From Clostridium manihotivorum (GTDB lineage: Bacteria; Bacillota; Clostridia; Clostridiales; Clostridiaceae): 64,000 nucleotides of DNA. Shown here in pieces: positions 21,656 through 31,082 of the stretch (its first letter is position 1; each line of letters opens with the position of its first letter). The notes under the pieces are model-generated. The model saw nothing but the letters and a program-made list of their open reading frames with translations. It did no database searches and was not told where the DNA came from. The position numbers were made by a program, and so were the translations under genes. The stretch covers positions 6,155,776 through 6,219,775 of the forward strand of contig NZ_CP025746.1 in the NCBI RefSeq assembly GCF_004015185.1. The letters run 5' to 3'.

Positions 21656-22993
21656 TTATGCTACTCTATACATGAAGCTTACGGATGTTTTTTCAGACAT
21701 ATTTCTAGGTCGCGAACGACCAGGTCGAATCGGTGTTATGTGCCTAGCAATCAAAGCTTCTATATTAGGTGGAGTAACTTTACCAAGGAAAAACTGTCGG
21801 CATATATGCGCTGCAACAGAAAAGTTGACTTTGTAGTCGTATTTCCTGTTCCTTTTCTTTATGATTACGTGTTGTGTAATTATTTCAGAAAAGTTGTACA
21901 TAATTAGCCTTGCATATATTTCCTGAAGTATGTACTCCACCTTTTTTGAATGAAAATGTAGCAATCCAATAGTATATTTCAAATCACGGAATGATGTTTC
22001 AATTCCCCAACGCTTGAAATAGAGTTCTTTTAGTGTTTGAGGTGAAAATTTCGTTCTATCTAGGTTTGTAACAACAACCTCATAAGTATCATCAGTAATT
22101 TTAAATCGTACAATCCGAAACGGTAGTTTGTACATTACTGTAGGATCACTTTTTCTATTTGTCTCTGGGAGATAGTCAAATGTCTTATTTTTCCCAATTA
22201 GTCTATAATGGTTTTTATCCTTAAGCAATTCTTTCACTTTATTAGTTTGTTTTCTAGTAAGGTTTAAATCAATATCAACATCAAATTCATCAGCAGATGG
22301 AAGTTCAAATCCATGTAAAATACCTGATGCATGACCATGAAAATCTTTTATTCTTATTAGGAATTTCCATCCTTTTTGTTGAATGTGTGCCATATTGTTA
22401 TAAGATTCATACCCTCGATCCGCAAGGATAATTGCTGGAGTTTTAATAGTAGATCTGTCTACCATGTCTGTTAATGCCTTACATTCATTGGAAAGCTTTC
22501 TTCTCAGCACAATTACGTCCTCGTAGGTATGTTGATTAAGATCGTATAATGCATTTAAATGCAAAAGGTTGTACGGTTTCCTAGAGTCTTTAAATTCATA
22601 TAAGGAATCCAAATCGTTTTTATTTGTTGGAATATGTATGTCAGATCCATCGACAGCCAAAAGGCGATAGCCTTTAAATAGATAATCAGTTGTTGTTTTG
22701 TTAACGAAGTTATGAAATAATTTTTCAAATGCCGTAGTCAAGATCTTTGCCCTTTGTTGAACAAAGGCCGCCGATGTAGCTGTGTCAATAGAGCATCCCC
22801 ATTGATTTAAAAGCTCATTACTTAAAGTATTTCCTTCCATTCCTAGCAAAGAAAAAATTATTTTATCAAAGGGAAGTTTTCGATTTCTAAGGAAATCCTT
22901 GTCGGGATTCCTAATATTCTCTTTAGGATTATCGCGAAGCTCTTGAATAAGTTCAAATAAAGTGGATCTCAATTCTTGTGACTTAGTATTCAT
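21656..22993 (-). CDS. IS4-family DDE transposase
   Basis: 445 aa, full length. Catalytic acids D115 (AVDGSD), D192 (LADRGYES) and E332. The IS4 signature Y-(2)-R-(3)-E-(6)-K is exact: Y325, R328, E332, K339 in YFKRWGIETSFRDLK. A long insertion with beta character sits between D192 and E332, as in this family. GAGGAG precedes ATG. No frameshift, so probably active. A 16-bp perfect hairpin lies in its leader. Confidence 0.93.
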   Translation of the reverse strand: MNTKSQELRSTLFELIQELRDNPKENIRNPDKDFLRNRKLPFDKIIFSLLGMEGNTLSNELLNQWGCSIDTATSAAFVQQRAKILTTAFEKLFHNFVNKTTTDYLFKGYRLLAVDGSDIHIPTNKNDLDSLYEFKDSRKPYNLLHLNALYDLNQHTYEDVIVLRRKLSNECKALTDMVDRSTIKTPAIILADRGYESYNNMAHIQQKGWKFLIRIKDFHGHASGILHGFELPSADEFDVDIDLNLTRKQTNKVKELLKDKNHYRLIGKNKTFDYLPETNRKSDPTVMYKLPFRIVRFKITDDTYEVVVTNLDRTKFSPQTLKELYFKRWGIETSFRDLKYTIGLLHFHSKKVEYILQEIYARLIMYNFSEIITQHVIIKKRNRKYDYKVNFSVAAHICRQFFLGKVTPPNIEALIARHITPIRPGRSRPRNMSEKTSVSFMYRVA

Positions 22994-23034
22994 ATGTATT
23001 CTCCTCGTAATTGAAATTTCTCTCTAATTACAAG

Positions 23035-23078
23035 GGCCGCTTTCACTACCTTTAAAACAATTGGTAGTGAAAGCGGCC
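23035..23078 (-). promoter_or_regulatory. Leader hairpin of the IS4 transposase
   Basis: GGCCGCTTTCACTACC (23035-23050) pairs perfectly with 23063-23078 across 12 bases. It is GC-rich in an AT-rich setting and has no T run. In some IS elements such hairpins block translation from read-through transcripts; a similar role is inferred here. Confidence 0.6.
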
Positions 23079-23302
23079 ACATATTTTTGAAATGCTGTCA
23101 AGTGATAATTAAAAAAAATAAAAAAGACCCACAGCACATATTTGTGATGCAAGCCTTTCCTTAACTTAATGACATTGAGCAATTGCTTTAGTGATTTTTT
23201 TGTGCACCGCCTTTTCTTATTCTTAGTTAGAAAAACTTAGCAGGTTATATTATCATTGAATTTATATACGTACACTTTTGCCTTTACCTAATGTTGTTAT
23301 GA

Positions 23303-23527
23303 TTATTTTCTATAACCGTTCTTTATTGTAACTGAATTCCTGCTCTTTATTCTCATATAAAACGAATATGTTAATGAACAAAGTATTCCAACTACTCCTC
23401 CAGCTGCAAATCCTAGAATAACGTAATTTAAAAGTAAACCAACTACTATTCCAAGTCCTACTCCAGCAGCTATTCCTTTAGCAAGTATCTCATTCTCCTT
23501 GTCACTTAAGCTAATCTTTTCAAACAT
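23303..23527 (-). CDS. Small two-helix membrane protein, Gly-rich
   Basis: 74 aa. Two hydrophobic segments (about 17-35 and 37-56) rich in Gly and Ala (GIAAGVGLGIVVGLLL, GFAAGGVVGIL), like a glycine-zipper hairpin, then a basic tail. AAGGAG lies before ATG. Family not recognised; no operon partner. Likely a genuine gene by its ribosome binding site and composition. Confidence 0.65.
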   Translation of the reverse strand: MFEKISLSDKENEILAKGIAAGVGLGIVVGLLLNYVILGFAAGGVVGILCSLTYSFYMRIKSRNSVTIKNGYRK

Positions 23528-23721
23528 AACAACAACTCCTTCATAAATTATGATATAGGTAAAAGCCTTATCTCTTAATTATAATTATAAAGGTGATTTA
23601 TTAAGAATTTCTTTCGGAAAGCTTAAGGTATTATTAAGATTTTATAGAAAAGTAAAAACTTCGCTTAATAAACACTTTTCATTGAACTTTTTACATCGCT
23701 ATCTTTCCTAATGCATATTAG

Positions 23722-23815
23722 AGAAATACTGGCAGGAGGCATAATTTTATTTTTACCGTTTACCTTAAATAACTACTCTAAAGCGTTGATATTGCTAGGT
23801 TTAGCTAATAAAAAG
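23722..23815. repeat. Diverged intergenic repeat R5, copy 1
   Basis: About 90 bases resembling 45303-45393 and, in its second half, 24110-24170. Shared blocks: GGCATAATTTTATTTTT and GCTAGGTTTAGCTAA. No coding frame is conserved among the copies. Confidence 0.4.
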
Positions 23816-23830
23816 TATAATTTACCTAAC

Positions 23831-23865
23831 AAAAAAATCCTAATAACATACGTTATTAGGATTTT
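23831..23865 (-). terminator. Terminator of tRNA-Phe
   Basis: AATCCTAATAAC (23836-23847) and GTTATTAGGATT (23852-23863) form a perfect 12-bp stem, then a T run on the - strand. Confidence 0.85.
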
Positions 23866-23941
<76 letters not shown>

Positions 23942-24200
23942 ATAGCTTACATTTAAGAATTATACACATTTCGCCATTGATTGTCAACATAATAACAATA
24001 TCCTTATAAAACTTTCTTTTTTGTTATTTAAATTCTATCAACACTTAAGTATTATATGTATACTTATCTACCACTTTATATGCTGTATAATTTTTTTAAA
24101 TATAATTACTACCGGCTTATCGCCTAGTTTTCCTTAAATGCTAACCTCTTGATACTGCTAGGTTTAGCTAACAAAAGTTTTAAGCTGTCTACAAAGTATA
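23942..24200. other. Gene-less gap with partial R5 copy
   Basis: No reading frame with a ribosome binding site. 24110-24170 matches the second half of R5 copy 1 (TGCTAGGTTTAGCTAA). The rest is featureless AT-rich sequence. Confidence 0.4.
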
Positions 24201-24232
24201 AAACTGTCATACAATTTTTCATATGACAGTTT
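24201..24232 (-). terminator. Candidate terminator of the VWA operon
   Basis: AAACTGTCATA (24201-24211) pairs with TATGACAGTTT (24222-24232), about 80 bases past the last stop codon of the operon. Confidence 0.55.
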
Positions 24233-24314
24233 CTTAACATATTATTCTTTTAGTAAGTCCATCAAAGGAACCATAATTAAACACTTAATTTAAATTAATC
24301 AGCTTTAACGATTC

Positions 24315-27176
24315 CTACTTTTTAAATTTCTTTTTCTTAAGAAGTTCTGAAGTGTCCAACATATTTGAACCTTCCTCCTTTACTTCCTGTTTTTGAATCT
24401 TTATTTCTTTGTTATCTTGTTTATTAGCTGAATTCTCAAAACTACCAAACTCGTTTTTGTAATTTCCCTTGATATTATCTTTCTTAATTTCCTCTGTATT
24501 CATCATATTCTCTGCATTACTTTTGCTCTGCAATTTATCTTTCTTACCTTTAATTTTCGATTCTTTTTTCTTCTCATTTGATACCTTGTATTGCTCTAAA
24601 GATTTAAATAATGTTTCCTTTAAAAGCTTAATCTTACTAAACTTCAAATTTAGACGTCTAAATGCTATATCCAGCATTAGTATTATCAATGCTAGTGCCA
24701 ATAAAAGAGCACTTAAATCTCGTTGGCCCTTCTTTCTTAAGATATCATTAGCAAATACGTCCTTTGGAGACTTTATAAATTTCCCTCCATTTTCAGATAT
24801 GAGTTTATCTATCTTGTCTGTACTCTCTTTTATTTTATATTCAGGAGAATACTGCCTTGCATATCCAGAGTTTACAGAGCTTATAGTTTCTCCATTTTTG
24901 CTCTGCTTACCACTTATCATATACACGCCATCCTCTTTTGTTTGAAAATTGCCTGTATACTCTCCTGGTGCTGTAGGATATAACTTTACATCCTTACTTT
25001 CTCCATCAGGACTGACTATAGTTGCAGTTGAATCAACCTCTCCTTGATTCTTCTTATCCTTAAGTACGACCTTTGTACTATTTCCATCATTAGTTACTTC
25101 CATGGACAAATCTTCATTATTGTAGTTTTCAATAGTGAAATTGATTATATTTTGCCATAGTTTTATGTCTTTAGGCCATCCTATATAGTTAGCGCTCCAC
25201 TTACCAGAAATATCTGAATTCCAAGCAACTGCTTTTCCAAGCCCATATTGCCAAGCTGTAAGTATAGGATCATCCTCATCACTTTTTAGTATCATTCTTG
25301 CTGTTTCTTTTTGAGACGCCCCCACATAACCTAGTAGGAATGGAAGTCCACCGTCATCTATACCACTAATTATGCTATGATCTGTATTTACCTTAGGCGT
25401 AAACTCTCTATTATTTAGATACATCCTGGCAGCCATGAAGGTCTCTTTAGAGAATATTCTAGGTATATTGGTATACTCATCAGTAACATAAGCTCTTCCA
25501 CCACAAGTATCTGCTATTGACTTAAGTAAGTTCTTATCTGCATCCTTACCTACCGCTACTGTAGAAACTGTTATGTTATCTTTTTTTATACTACCTAATA
25601 AACTATCATATCCACTGTTCTCGGCTTGCCCATCTGTAAGCAGTATAATATGCTTTATTTTAGCATCACTTGCCTTTAATGAATTATATCCTGCCTCAAG
25701 TGCTGGAATTATACTAGTTCCACCACCAGCTCTTATGCTGCCAATATCGTCTTCGGTTTTCTTTGGATCACTTATAATGCTTCGTTTAACCGCCCAACTG
25801 TATTGATCATCAAAGGCTAAAACACCTATCTCATCTTTTCCCGTTCTCAAAGAATCCAAACTTCTTATGGCAGCTTCCTTTGCCATATCTATCTTGCTTA
25901 CTCCTGCCACACCTTCAGTCATACTTCCAGACTTATCTATTATAAGCATAATGGACATCTTAGGGATTTCCTTCTTCCCCCTCATATCCATATATACTGG
26001 AAGCACCTTTTCTAAAGAGGTTTTTGAGTAACCACCTAAAGCAAAAGAATTATCCCCGCCTGTTGCAATAAATCCTCCACCAAAATCTTTTACATAGCTA
26101 TCTAAGGAGTTCATAAACCCTTCATTTAAGTCATCTGCTGATACATTACAAGTAATTATACTTTTATATGTAGTCATTTCTTGAAGACTTCTAGGTGCTC
26201 CCTTAGCGCTAACCACAGTATAGTCTAAGGATGAGGCCTGCAGCATTTTTGTAAGCTCACTACCCTCATTCTCTCCACCCTCTATGATAAGAATCTTAGG
26301 CTTTGAAGTAACCATAGTAAAAGCAGATGCTTCATTATTTTTTAATTCCTTATCCTTGTCTGCTTCAACGGTTACTTTATAGCCTTTAAATCCTCCACTA
26401 GTAGCTTTATCCTTAAATACATACTTATTGGTGCCCTTTGTAAGGTGAACCTTTTGCTCTCCAACCTTTTCTCTACCATTGAAAAGAGATAGCTTTGCAT
26501 CAGTATCTGCAGTGCTCTGTATATTAACATTGACATTAAATTCTTCATCTAATACTAACTTTTCTGGAACAGAGATACTTTGCACAGCTACCTCCTCTGA
26601 AGTATCCTGTTGTTTCTTATAGTATTGAAAGTCTATGCCTTGCTGCTTTAAGGAAGGCATTATCTTGCTTAGGTTACCCTCATTTTCATCTCCATCAGAA
26701 AGAAGCACTATTCTCTTATTAGAGTTATCAGGAAAAAGAGAGATTGCAGAGGTTACTGCTCCTTCTATATTTGTGTAGTTGCTATCAACTTTTCCGTCAA
26801 TCTTAGAGAAGGTTGAATCCTTGGATATAAAGTTCTCAACTTGTGTATTTCCACCAAAGGAAAGCACCCCAACCTGGTCTCTTCCACTCTTTTCTTTTAT
26901 TGCATCTTTTACAAAGGCTTCAAAATCACTTCTATTCGAAGCTACCGAATCCGAGTTATCAATCAAGAATATAGTAGTGTTAGTATTAAGCTTCCAATAA
27001 AAACTTGTGCCACTCATGGAGAGCAATATCAACACTACAACAATGCACCTTAATATTACCGCCCTTTTCTTCTTTGACTTATTTAGTCTTACAGCATATC
27101 TGGATAAGAATAATATTATCCCTATCAACACTGGAATAAAAACTAGAAGATATGGCCTTACAAAATTAAACCCCAT
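24315..27176 (-). CDS. Membrane protein with two VWA domains and a GATase-like domain
   Basis: 953 aa. Two N-terminal helices (about 8-25, 37-56); a first VWA domain opening with FLIDNSDSVAS; a flavodoxin/GATase-like domain (about 295-390, GGGFIATGGDNSFALGGY); a second VWA domain with an intact metal-binding motif DKSGSMTEG and LLTDGQAEN; a beta region; a C-terminal helix (about 830-850) and a Lys/Glu-rich tail. GTG 27191 is rejected: the AGGAGG at 27188-27183 is the ribosome binding site of ATG 27176. Last gene of the operon. Likely a surface scaffold or sensor; function unknown. Confidence 0.85.
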   Translation of the reverse strand: MGFNFVRPYLLVFIPVLIGIILFLSRYAVRLNKSKKKRAVILRCIVVVLILLSMSGTSFYWKLNTNTTIFLIDNSDSVASNRSDFEAFVKDAIKEKSGRDQVGVLSFGGNTQVENFISKDSTFSKIDGKVDSNYTNIEGAVTSAISLFPDNSNKRIVLLSDGDENEGNLSKIMPSLKQQGIDFQYYKKQQDTSEEVAVQSISVPEKLVLDEEFNVNVNIQSTADTDAKLSLFNGREKVGEQKVHLTKGTNKYVFKDKATSGGFKGYKVTVEADKDKELKNNEASAFTMVTSKPKILIIEGGENEGSELTKMLQASSLDYTVVSAKGAPRSLQEMTTYKSIITCNVSADDLNEGFMNSLDSYVKDFGGGFIATGGDNSFALGGYSKTSLEKVLPVYMDMRGKKEIPKMSIMLIIDKSGSMTEGVAGVSKIDMAKEAAIRSLDSLRTGKDEIGVLAFDDQYSWAVKRSIISDPKKTEDDIGSIRAGGGTSIIPALEAGYNSLKASDAKIKHIILLTDGQAENSGYDSLLGSIKKDNITVSTVAVGKDADKNLLKSIADTCGGRAYVTDEYTNIPRIFSKETFMAARMYLNNREFTPKVNTDHSIISGIDDGGLPFLLGYVGASQKETARMILKSDEDDPILTAWQYGLGKAVAWNSDISGKWSANYIGWPKDIKLWQNIINFTIENYNNEDLSMEVTNDGNSTKVVLKDKKNQGEVDSTATIVSPDGESKDVKLYPTAPGEYTGNFQTKEDGVYMISGKQSKNGETISSVNSGYARQYSPEYKIKESTDKIDKLISENGGKFIKSPKDVFANDILRKKGQRDLSALLLALALIILMLDIAFRRLNLKFSKIKLLKETLFKSLEQYKVSNEKKKESKIKGKKDKLQSKSNAENMMNTEEIKKDNIKGNYKNEFGSFENSANKQDNKEIKIQKQEVKEEGSNMLDTSELLKKKKFKK

Positions 27177-27205
27177 GATCAACCTCCTCACTCTCTGTAG
27201 CTATA

Positions 27206-29005
27206 TTATTTACCATGAATTCTCACATAAGCGTACCATTCTATCAATAAAATAATTACAGCTAAAGCTAGTAAAACGTTTGACAAGCTCATTCCACTTT
27301 TAGAAATTTCACTACTACTTTTTCCAACGCTCTTTGAAGCAATTTTCTTAAAAGTATCACTTTCTGAGGTTGGGAAATTCACTGCAATTAACTTAGTTTG
27401 TTCGTTCTTGCCTATCTTCTGGTGGACTTCGTAAATGCCAGGTTTGTCTGCCCCATCAAAAGGCTTTAAAGGATACTTAGTACCAAGCTCAACCTTTTCA
27501 TTATCCGGTGTACTTATCCATATCTTCTCAGCTTCAGGTTGAGGTACTATCTCTATATTATCTCCAGTGTAATACTGAGTTCCTGATACTGTATCTCTAT
27601 CTAATAAGTAAGACATAAGATTATTTATAAATATAGGAAACTCAGGAGTCAAAGGCATATCACTATTGTGTAGATCAAAAGCTAATGCACTGACTTTTTG
27701 ACCTTTAACTTCCCCACAAAAGGCAGCATTACTTCCACCAGCTTTCATAATAACTGATCCCCAGGACGGAACCTCTATATTTTTAACCTTAGAAACCACA
27801 AAACTACTCTTATCCATATATTTAGTCACCACATGAGATAAGATTTCTGCTTTTCCTCCATCTTTTTCAGAAGAAAGATTAAAATACTCATTACTACGAT
27901 CTGGGTTGATAATAAGTATATTTCCCTTCTTAGGTAATGTACTTGGAAGCTTGCCATCAAATATATATAAATCGTAATCTCCTTCTATTGCTTCTCCTGG
28001 GTTAGTCTTGAACAATTCAACATCCTTTATTGTAGAAAGAGCTTTTTCCAAGAATACATTTTGACTGGAAGACAAAAGCACTTTTGCACCATTCTTTTGC
28101 TTAACTATGGAGTAAATATCATTATCCGTATCAAGTCCATCCTTCTGTGACAGTTCACACTTTAAAAATCTATCCTTAGTTTGAACCTTATCAAAATATA
28201 CAGTTTTAGTTTCCCCAGCTTTTATATCTACATTTTTTATATCTAAAAGCTTCTCTTCTCCATATAGAAGAAGCTCAGAAGTAGTGTCATTTCCATGATT
28301 AGTAACCCTGACCATCACATTTAAATAATCCTTATCTTTAGCCTGAGACATATAATCTAAACTTACATTTTCTCTAGGTATAGAAAGGCTAACAACCTCA
28401 CCATTCAGATCTTTTAAATTCACATCTGAATCTGTATAGTAAACAACCTTATAGCTGTCATAACTATTGCTTATAGACTTTACAAGAGAATAAGTGTCAT
28501 TTATATCCCCGGCACTATTACTCTGTTTTATAGTCTTTATCTTGCTTATTACGTCCTTCTTATCAGTAGAGCTACTTACCTCTACTTTGCTGCTTTTAGC
28601 GGAAGAAATTAAAGTTATTCTACTATCAGGAGATAGTGATTTGACCATATCCTCAGCTTTCTTCTCTGCCTCTTCCAATCTACTATTCTTATCTCCTAAA
28701 GCACTCATACTTCCGCTGTTATCCATGACAATAATAACATTTTGAAAGTTTTTATTTCCTAGCTTTACAAAGGGATTAGCCAAAGCAAAAATACATAATA
28801 GAAGTATTAAAAGCTGTAAAAAGAACAATAAGTTATTTTTAAATTTCTCAAAAGGCGTAGAAGCCTCTGTTTCTGCCAAAACTTGCTGCCATAAAAAAAG
28901 ACTAGGAACTTCCTTTTCCTCATACTTCTGCTTCAATATATACATAAGAATTAATAGAGGTATAAGAAGAAGGAACCATAAAGACATTGGTGAATAAAGC
29001 TTCAT
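27206..29005 (-). CDS. BatA-type VWA membrane protein
   Basis: 599 aa. Aerotolerance-type N-terminus (BatA domain): helix at 7-24, then PSLFLWQQVL, a second helix at 58-75, followed by a VWA domain with DNSGSMSA (about 90-97). Extracytoplasmic-type beta domains follow and a final helix lies near the C-terminus (about 575-592). GGAGGG precedes ATG. Its start overlaps the DUF58 gene end by 4 bases, so the two are translationally coupled. In MoxR-DUF58-VWA systems such proteins form a membrane complex of unknown substrate. Confidence 0.88.
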   Translation of the reverse strand: MKLYSPMSLWFLLLIPLLILMYILKQKYEEKEVPSLFLWQQVLAETEASTPFEKFKNNLLFFLQLLILLLCIFALANPFVKLGNKNFQNVIIVMDNSGSMSALGDKNSRLEEAEKKAEDMVKSLSPDSRITLISSAKSSKVEVSSSTDKKDVISKIKTIKQSNSAGDINDTYSLVKSISNSYDSYKVVYYTDSDVNLKDLNGEVVSLSIPRENVSLDYMSQAKDKDYLNVMVRVTNHGNDTTSELLLYGEEKLLDIKNVDIKAGETKTVYFDKVQTKDRFLKCELSQKDGLDTDNDIYSIVKQKNGAKVLLSSSQNVFLEKALSTIKDVELFKTNPGEAIEGDYDLYIFDGKLPSTLPKKGNILIINPDRSNEYFNLSSEKDGGKAEILSHVVTKYMDKSSFVVSKVKNIEVPSWGSVIMKAGGSNAAFCGEVKGQKVSALAFDLHNSDMPLTPEFPIFINNLMSYLLDRDTVSGTQYYTGDNIEIVPQPEAEKIWISTPDNEKVELGTKYPLKPFDGADKPGIYEVHQKIGKNEQTKLIAVNFPTSESDTFKKIASKSVGKSSSEISKSGMSLSNVLLALAVIILLIEWYAYVRIHGK

Positions 29006-29874
29006 ATGATTCCCTCCTTGCTTAGTTTTTCAAATATAACCTTTTGAAGTTCTTCTTCAGAGGATACTTGAACAAAACTTCCTCCATATCTTTTCAACTG
29101 CTCTTTCATACCATTAGTTAATGCTTTAAGCTTAACTTCATATGCTTTCATCATCTTAGGCGTAATAGTTATATTTATTTCTTCCTTAGTCTCACTATCA
29201 ACAAGCCTAACTTGTCCATCTATCTCTGGACTTATCTCGTCTTTAGTGAGTACTTGGATAAATACTATCTGCTGTTTGTTAAAGGCAAGATATTTTATTA
29301 ACCCTTCTATAGATCCTTCAGTAAAGAAGTCAGATATTACTATGGATACAGCCCTTGACTTTAATTGTTTCTTTTTTATGCTATCCCAAAGATTAGTACT
29401 TCCATTAAAATTTGCATTTTCTATGAAACTTAAGGCTTGCTGGAAGGTACCTTTCCCCATAAAAGATGATGAAGGCGTTATTCCCTTACTTGTCATAGTA
29501 TTTATACATACTCTATCAAGGTTATTCAAGGCCATATAAGTAAATACTGCCGATAACCTTTGAGCCATCATAGCTTTGCTGCCATCCCCAGCAATCATTG
29601 ACTTACTACAATCTAAAAATATATTAATATAAGCTTCTCTCTCTTCCATAAATAACTTTAAGAATAACTTTTCAAATCTGCCATAGGCGTTCCAATCTAT
29701 CCTTCTAAAGTCATCTCCCGGTGTGTATTCTCTAAAGTCAGAAAACTCAACGGAACTTCCTTTTGCTTTTGACCTTCGTCCACCAGCAGCCCCGTTATTT
29801 ATAGTCATTCTAGCCTTTAAAGATATGTTTTCAAGGTTTTTAAAGAACTCTCCGTCAAATACCTTATTACTCAT
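29002..29874 (-). CDS. DUF58 protein
   Basis: 290 aa soluble protein. The DUF58 core EFSDFREYTPGDDFRRIDWNA is at about 43-63, with the VWA-like DCSKSM near residue 88. Upstream of it the basic segment NNGAAGGRRSKAKG is typical. It overlaps the BatA-type gene by ATGA. In known clusters DUF58 works with a MoxR ATPase and VWA proteins. Residues suited to metal binding (D-x-S-x-S) are present. Confidence 0.9.
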   Translation of the reverse strand: MSNKVFDGEFFKNLENISLKARMTINNGAAGGRRSKAKGSSVEFSDFREYTPGDDFRRIDWNAYGRFEKLFLKLFMEEREAYINIFLDCSKSMIAGDGSKAMMAQRLSAVFTYMALNNLDRVCINTMTSKGITPSSSFMGKGTFQQALSFIENANFNGSTNLWDSIKKKQLKSRAVSIVISDFFTEGSIEGLIKYLAFNKQQIVFIQVLTKDEISPEIDGQVRLVDSETKEEINITITPKMMKAYEVKLKALTNGMKEQLKRYGGSFVQVSSEEELQKVIFEKLSKEGII

Positions 29875-29886
29875 GTAAACACATCC

Positions 29887-30870
29887 TTAATCTAATTGGC
29901 TTTCTAATATTTGTGAAATAATATCTTCTGCTGTCACTCCATCTGCTACTGCATCAAAATTCATAAAGAAACGATGTCTTAAGGATGGGTAAGCTACATA
30001 CTTTACGTCCTCAAAAGATACATTAAATCTTCCCTCCATAACAGCTTTTACTCTAGAGGTTGATATTATAGCCTGAGCAGCTCTTGGACTAGCTCCATAT
30101 CTTATATACTTTTTCGATATCTCTGGCGCAGCTTCATAGTCAGGGTGAGTTGCAAGAATAATCTTAAGGGCGTATTCTTCAACAGCTTTAGAAATAGGTA
30201 TTTCCTTTAAGAGCTTCCTTATCTCTAATATTTCTTCCCCATCCATAACCTTATTTAATTCCTTAGCTTCATTGTTTATAGTTACACCTATTATACTTTT
30301 AAGCTCTTCAAGGTTTGGAAAAGGTACATTAAGCTTAAAAAGGAATCTATCTAACTGTGCTTCAGGAAGTGGATAAGTACCTTCATTTTCTATTGGATTT
30401 TGAGTAGCTAGAACCATGAAAGGCTCAGAGAGATTATAGGTTGAACTTCCAACTGTAACGGTATGCTCTTGCATTGCTTCAAGAAGAGCAGACTGAGTCT
30501 TCGGAGTTGCTCTATTTATTTCATCTGCCAAAACTAAATTAGAGAATATAGGACCCTTTTGAAATTGAAAAGCACTTTGCCCCTTATCATCTTTTATTAT
30601 GATATTGGTACCTACTACATCTGCAGGCATAAGATCTGGTGTAAACTGAATTCTTGAAAAAGGTAGATCTAAGACTTTTGACAAGGTCTTTACAAGCTGA
30701 GTCTTTCCAAGTCCAGGAGATCCTTCTAGAAGTACATTACCACCAGTAAATATTGCTATTAGTACTTGTCTTACTATATCCTTTTGACCTATTATGGCCT
30801 TTCCTATCTCACTTTCCACCTCTTCAATTCTAGTTATTATACTTCTAACGCTTTCCTCATTTATACTCAT
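29887..30870 (-). CDS. MoxR-family AAA+ ATPase
   Basis: 327 aa from ATG 30870; GAGGAGA lies 6 bases upstream, whereas the frame can be opened a further 54 bases without a ribosome binding site. Walker A GSPGLGKTQ, Walker B VLADEINRA, sensor 1 LATQNP, arginine finger in EAQLDRF, and the lid domain SPRAAQA are all present. Chaperone-like ATPase expected to act on the DUF58/VWA partners encoded just downstream (13-base gap). A palindromic repeat (30969-31072) separates it from the preceding gene. Confidence 0.95.
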   Translation of the reverse strand: MSINEESVRSIITRIEEVESEIGKAIIGQKDIVRQVLIAIFTGGNVLLEGSPGLGKTQLVKTLSKVLDLPFSRIQFTPDLMPADVVGTNIIIKDDKGQSAFQFQKGPIFSNLVLADEINRATPKTQSALLEAMQEHTVTVGSSTYNLSEPFMVLATQNPIENEGTYPLPEAQLDRFLFKLNVPFPNLEELKSIIGVTINNEAKELNKVMDGEEILEIRKLLKEIPISKAVEEYALKIILATHPDYEAAPEISKKYIRYGASPRAAQAIISTSRVKAVMEGRFNVSFEDVKYVAYPSLRHRFFMNFDAVADGVTAEDIISQILESQLD

Positions 30871-30968
30871 ATTCTTCTCCTCACGATTTTCAAATCTTTT
30901 CTTACGAATATCTAGAATTCCCAATTATAAACCTAATATTTTATAAAGCCTATATCAGCGCGCATTGT

Positions 30969-31072
30969 AATAGGTGTATCACTTCATACTAAAATTTATA
31001 TTTTTAGATTCCCCTCTCAGAAACCAGAGGCAAATTTAAAAATATCTTTCTGATTGAGGTGATATAGCTTTA
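30969..31072. repeat. Palindromic element R2a, inside the VWA operon
   Basis: 104 bases. Left end AATAG-GTGTATC-ACTTCA; right end reversed TAAAG-CTATATC-ACCTCA. It shares CACTTCAT and AAAATTTATATTTT with R2b and R2c. Placed 10 bases after the stop of the coiled-coil gene and 98 bases before moxR. Confidence 0.75.
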
Positions 31073-31082
31073 GATGTATCAC

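Larger units (their letters stand above)
21464..23201 (-). mobile_element. IS4-family element enclosed by a 41-bp inverted repeat
   Basis: A 41-base arm (21464-21504, containing ATCACTAAAGCAATTGCTCA) is repeated inverted at 23160-23201 with one mismatch in the compared part. The arms enclose the transposase gene. They are long for IS4 termini, so the transposon may instead have landed inside an older palindrome. Confidence 0.7.
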
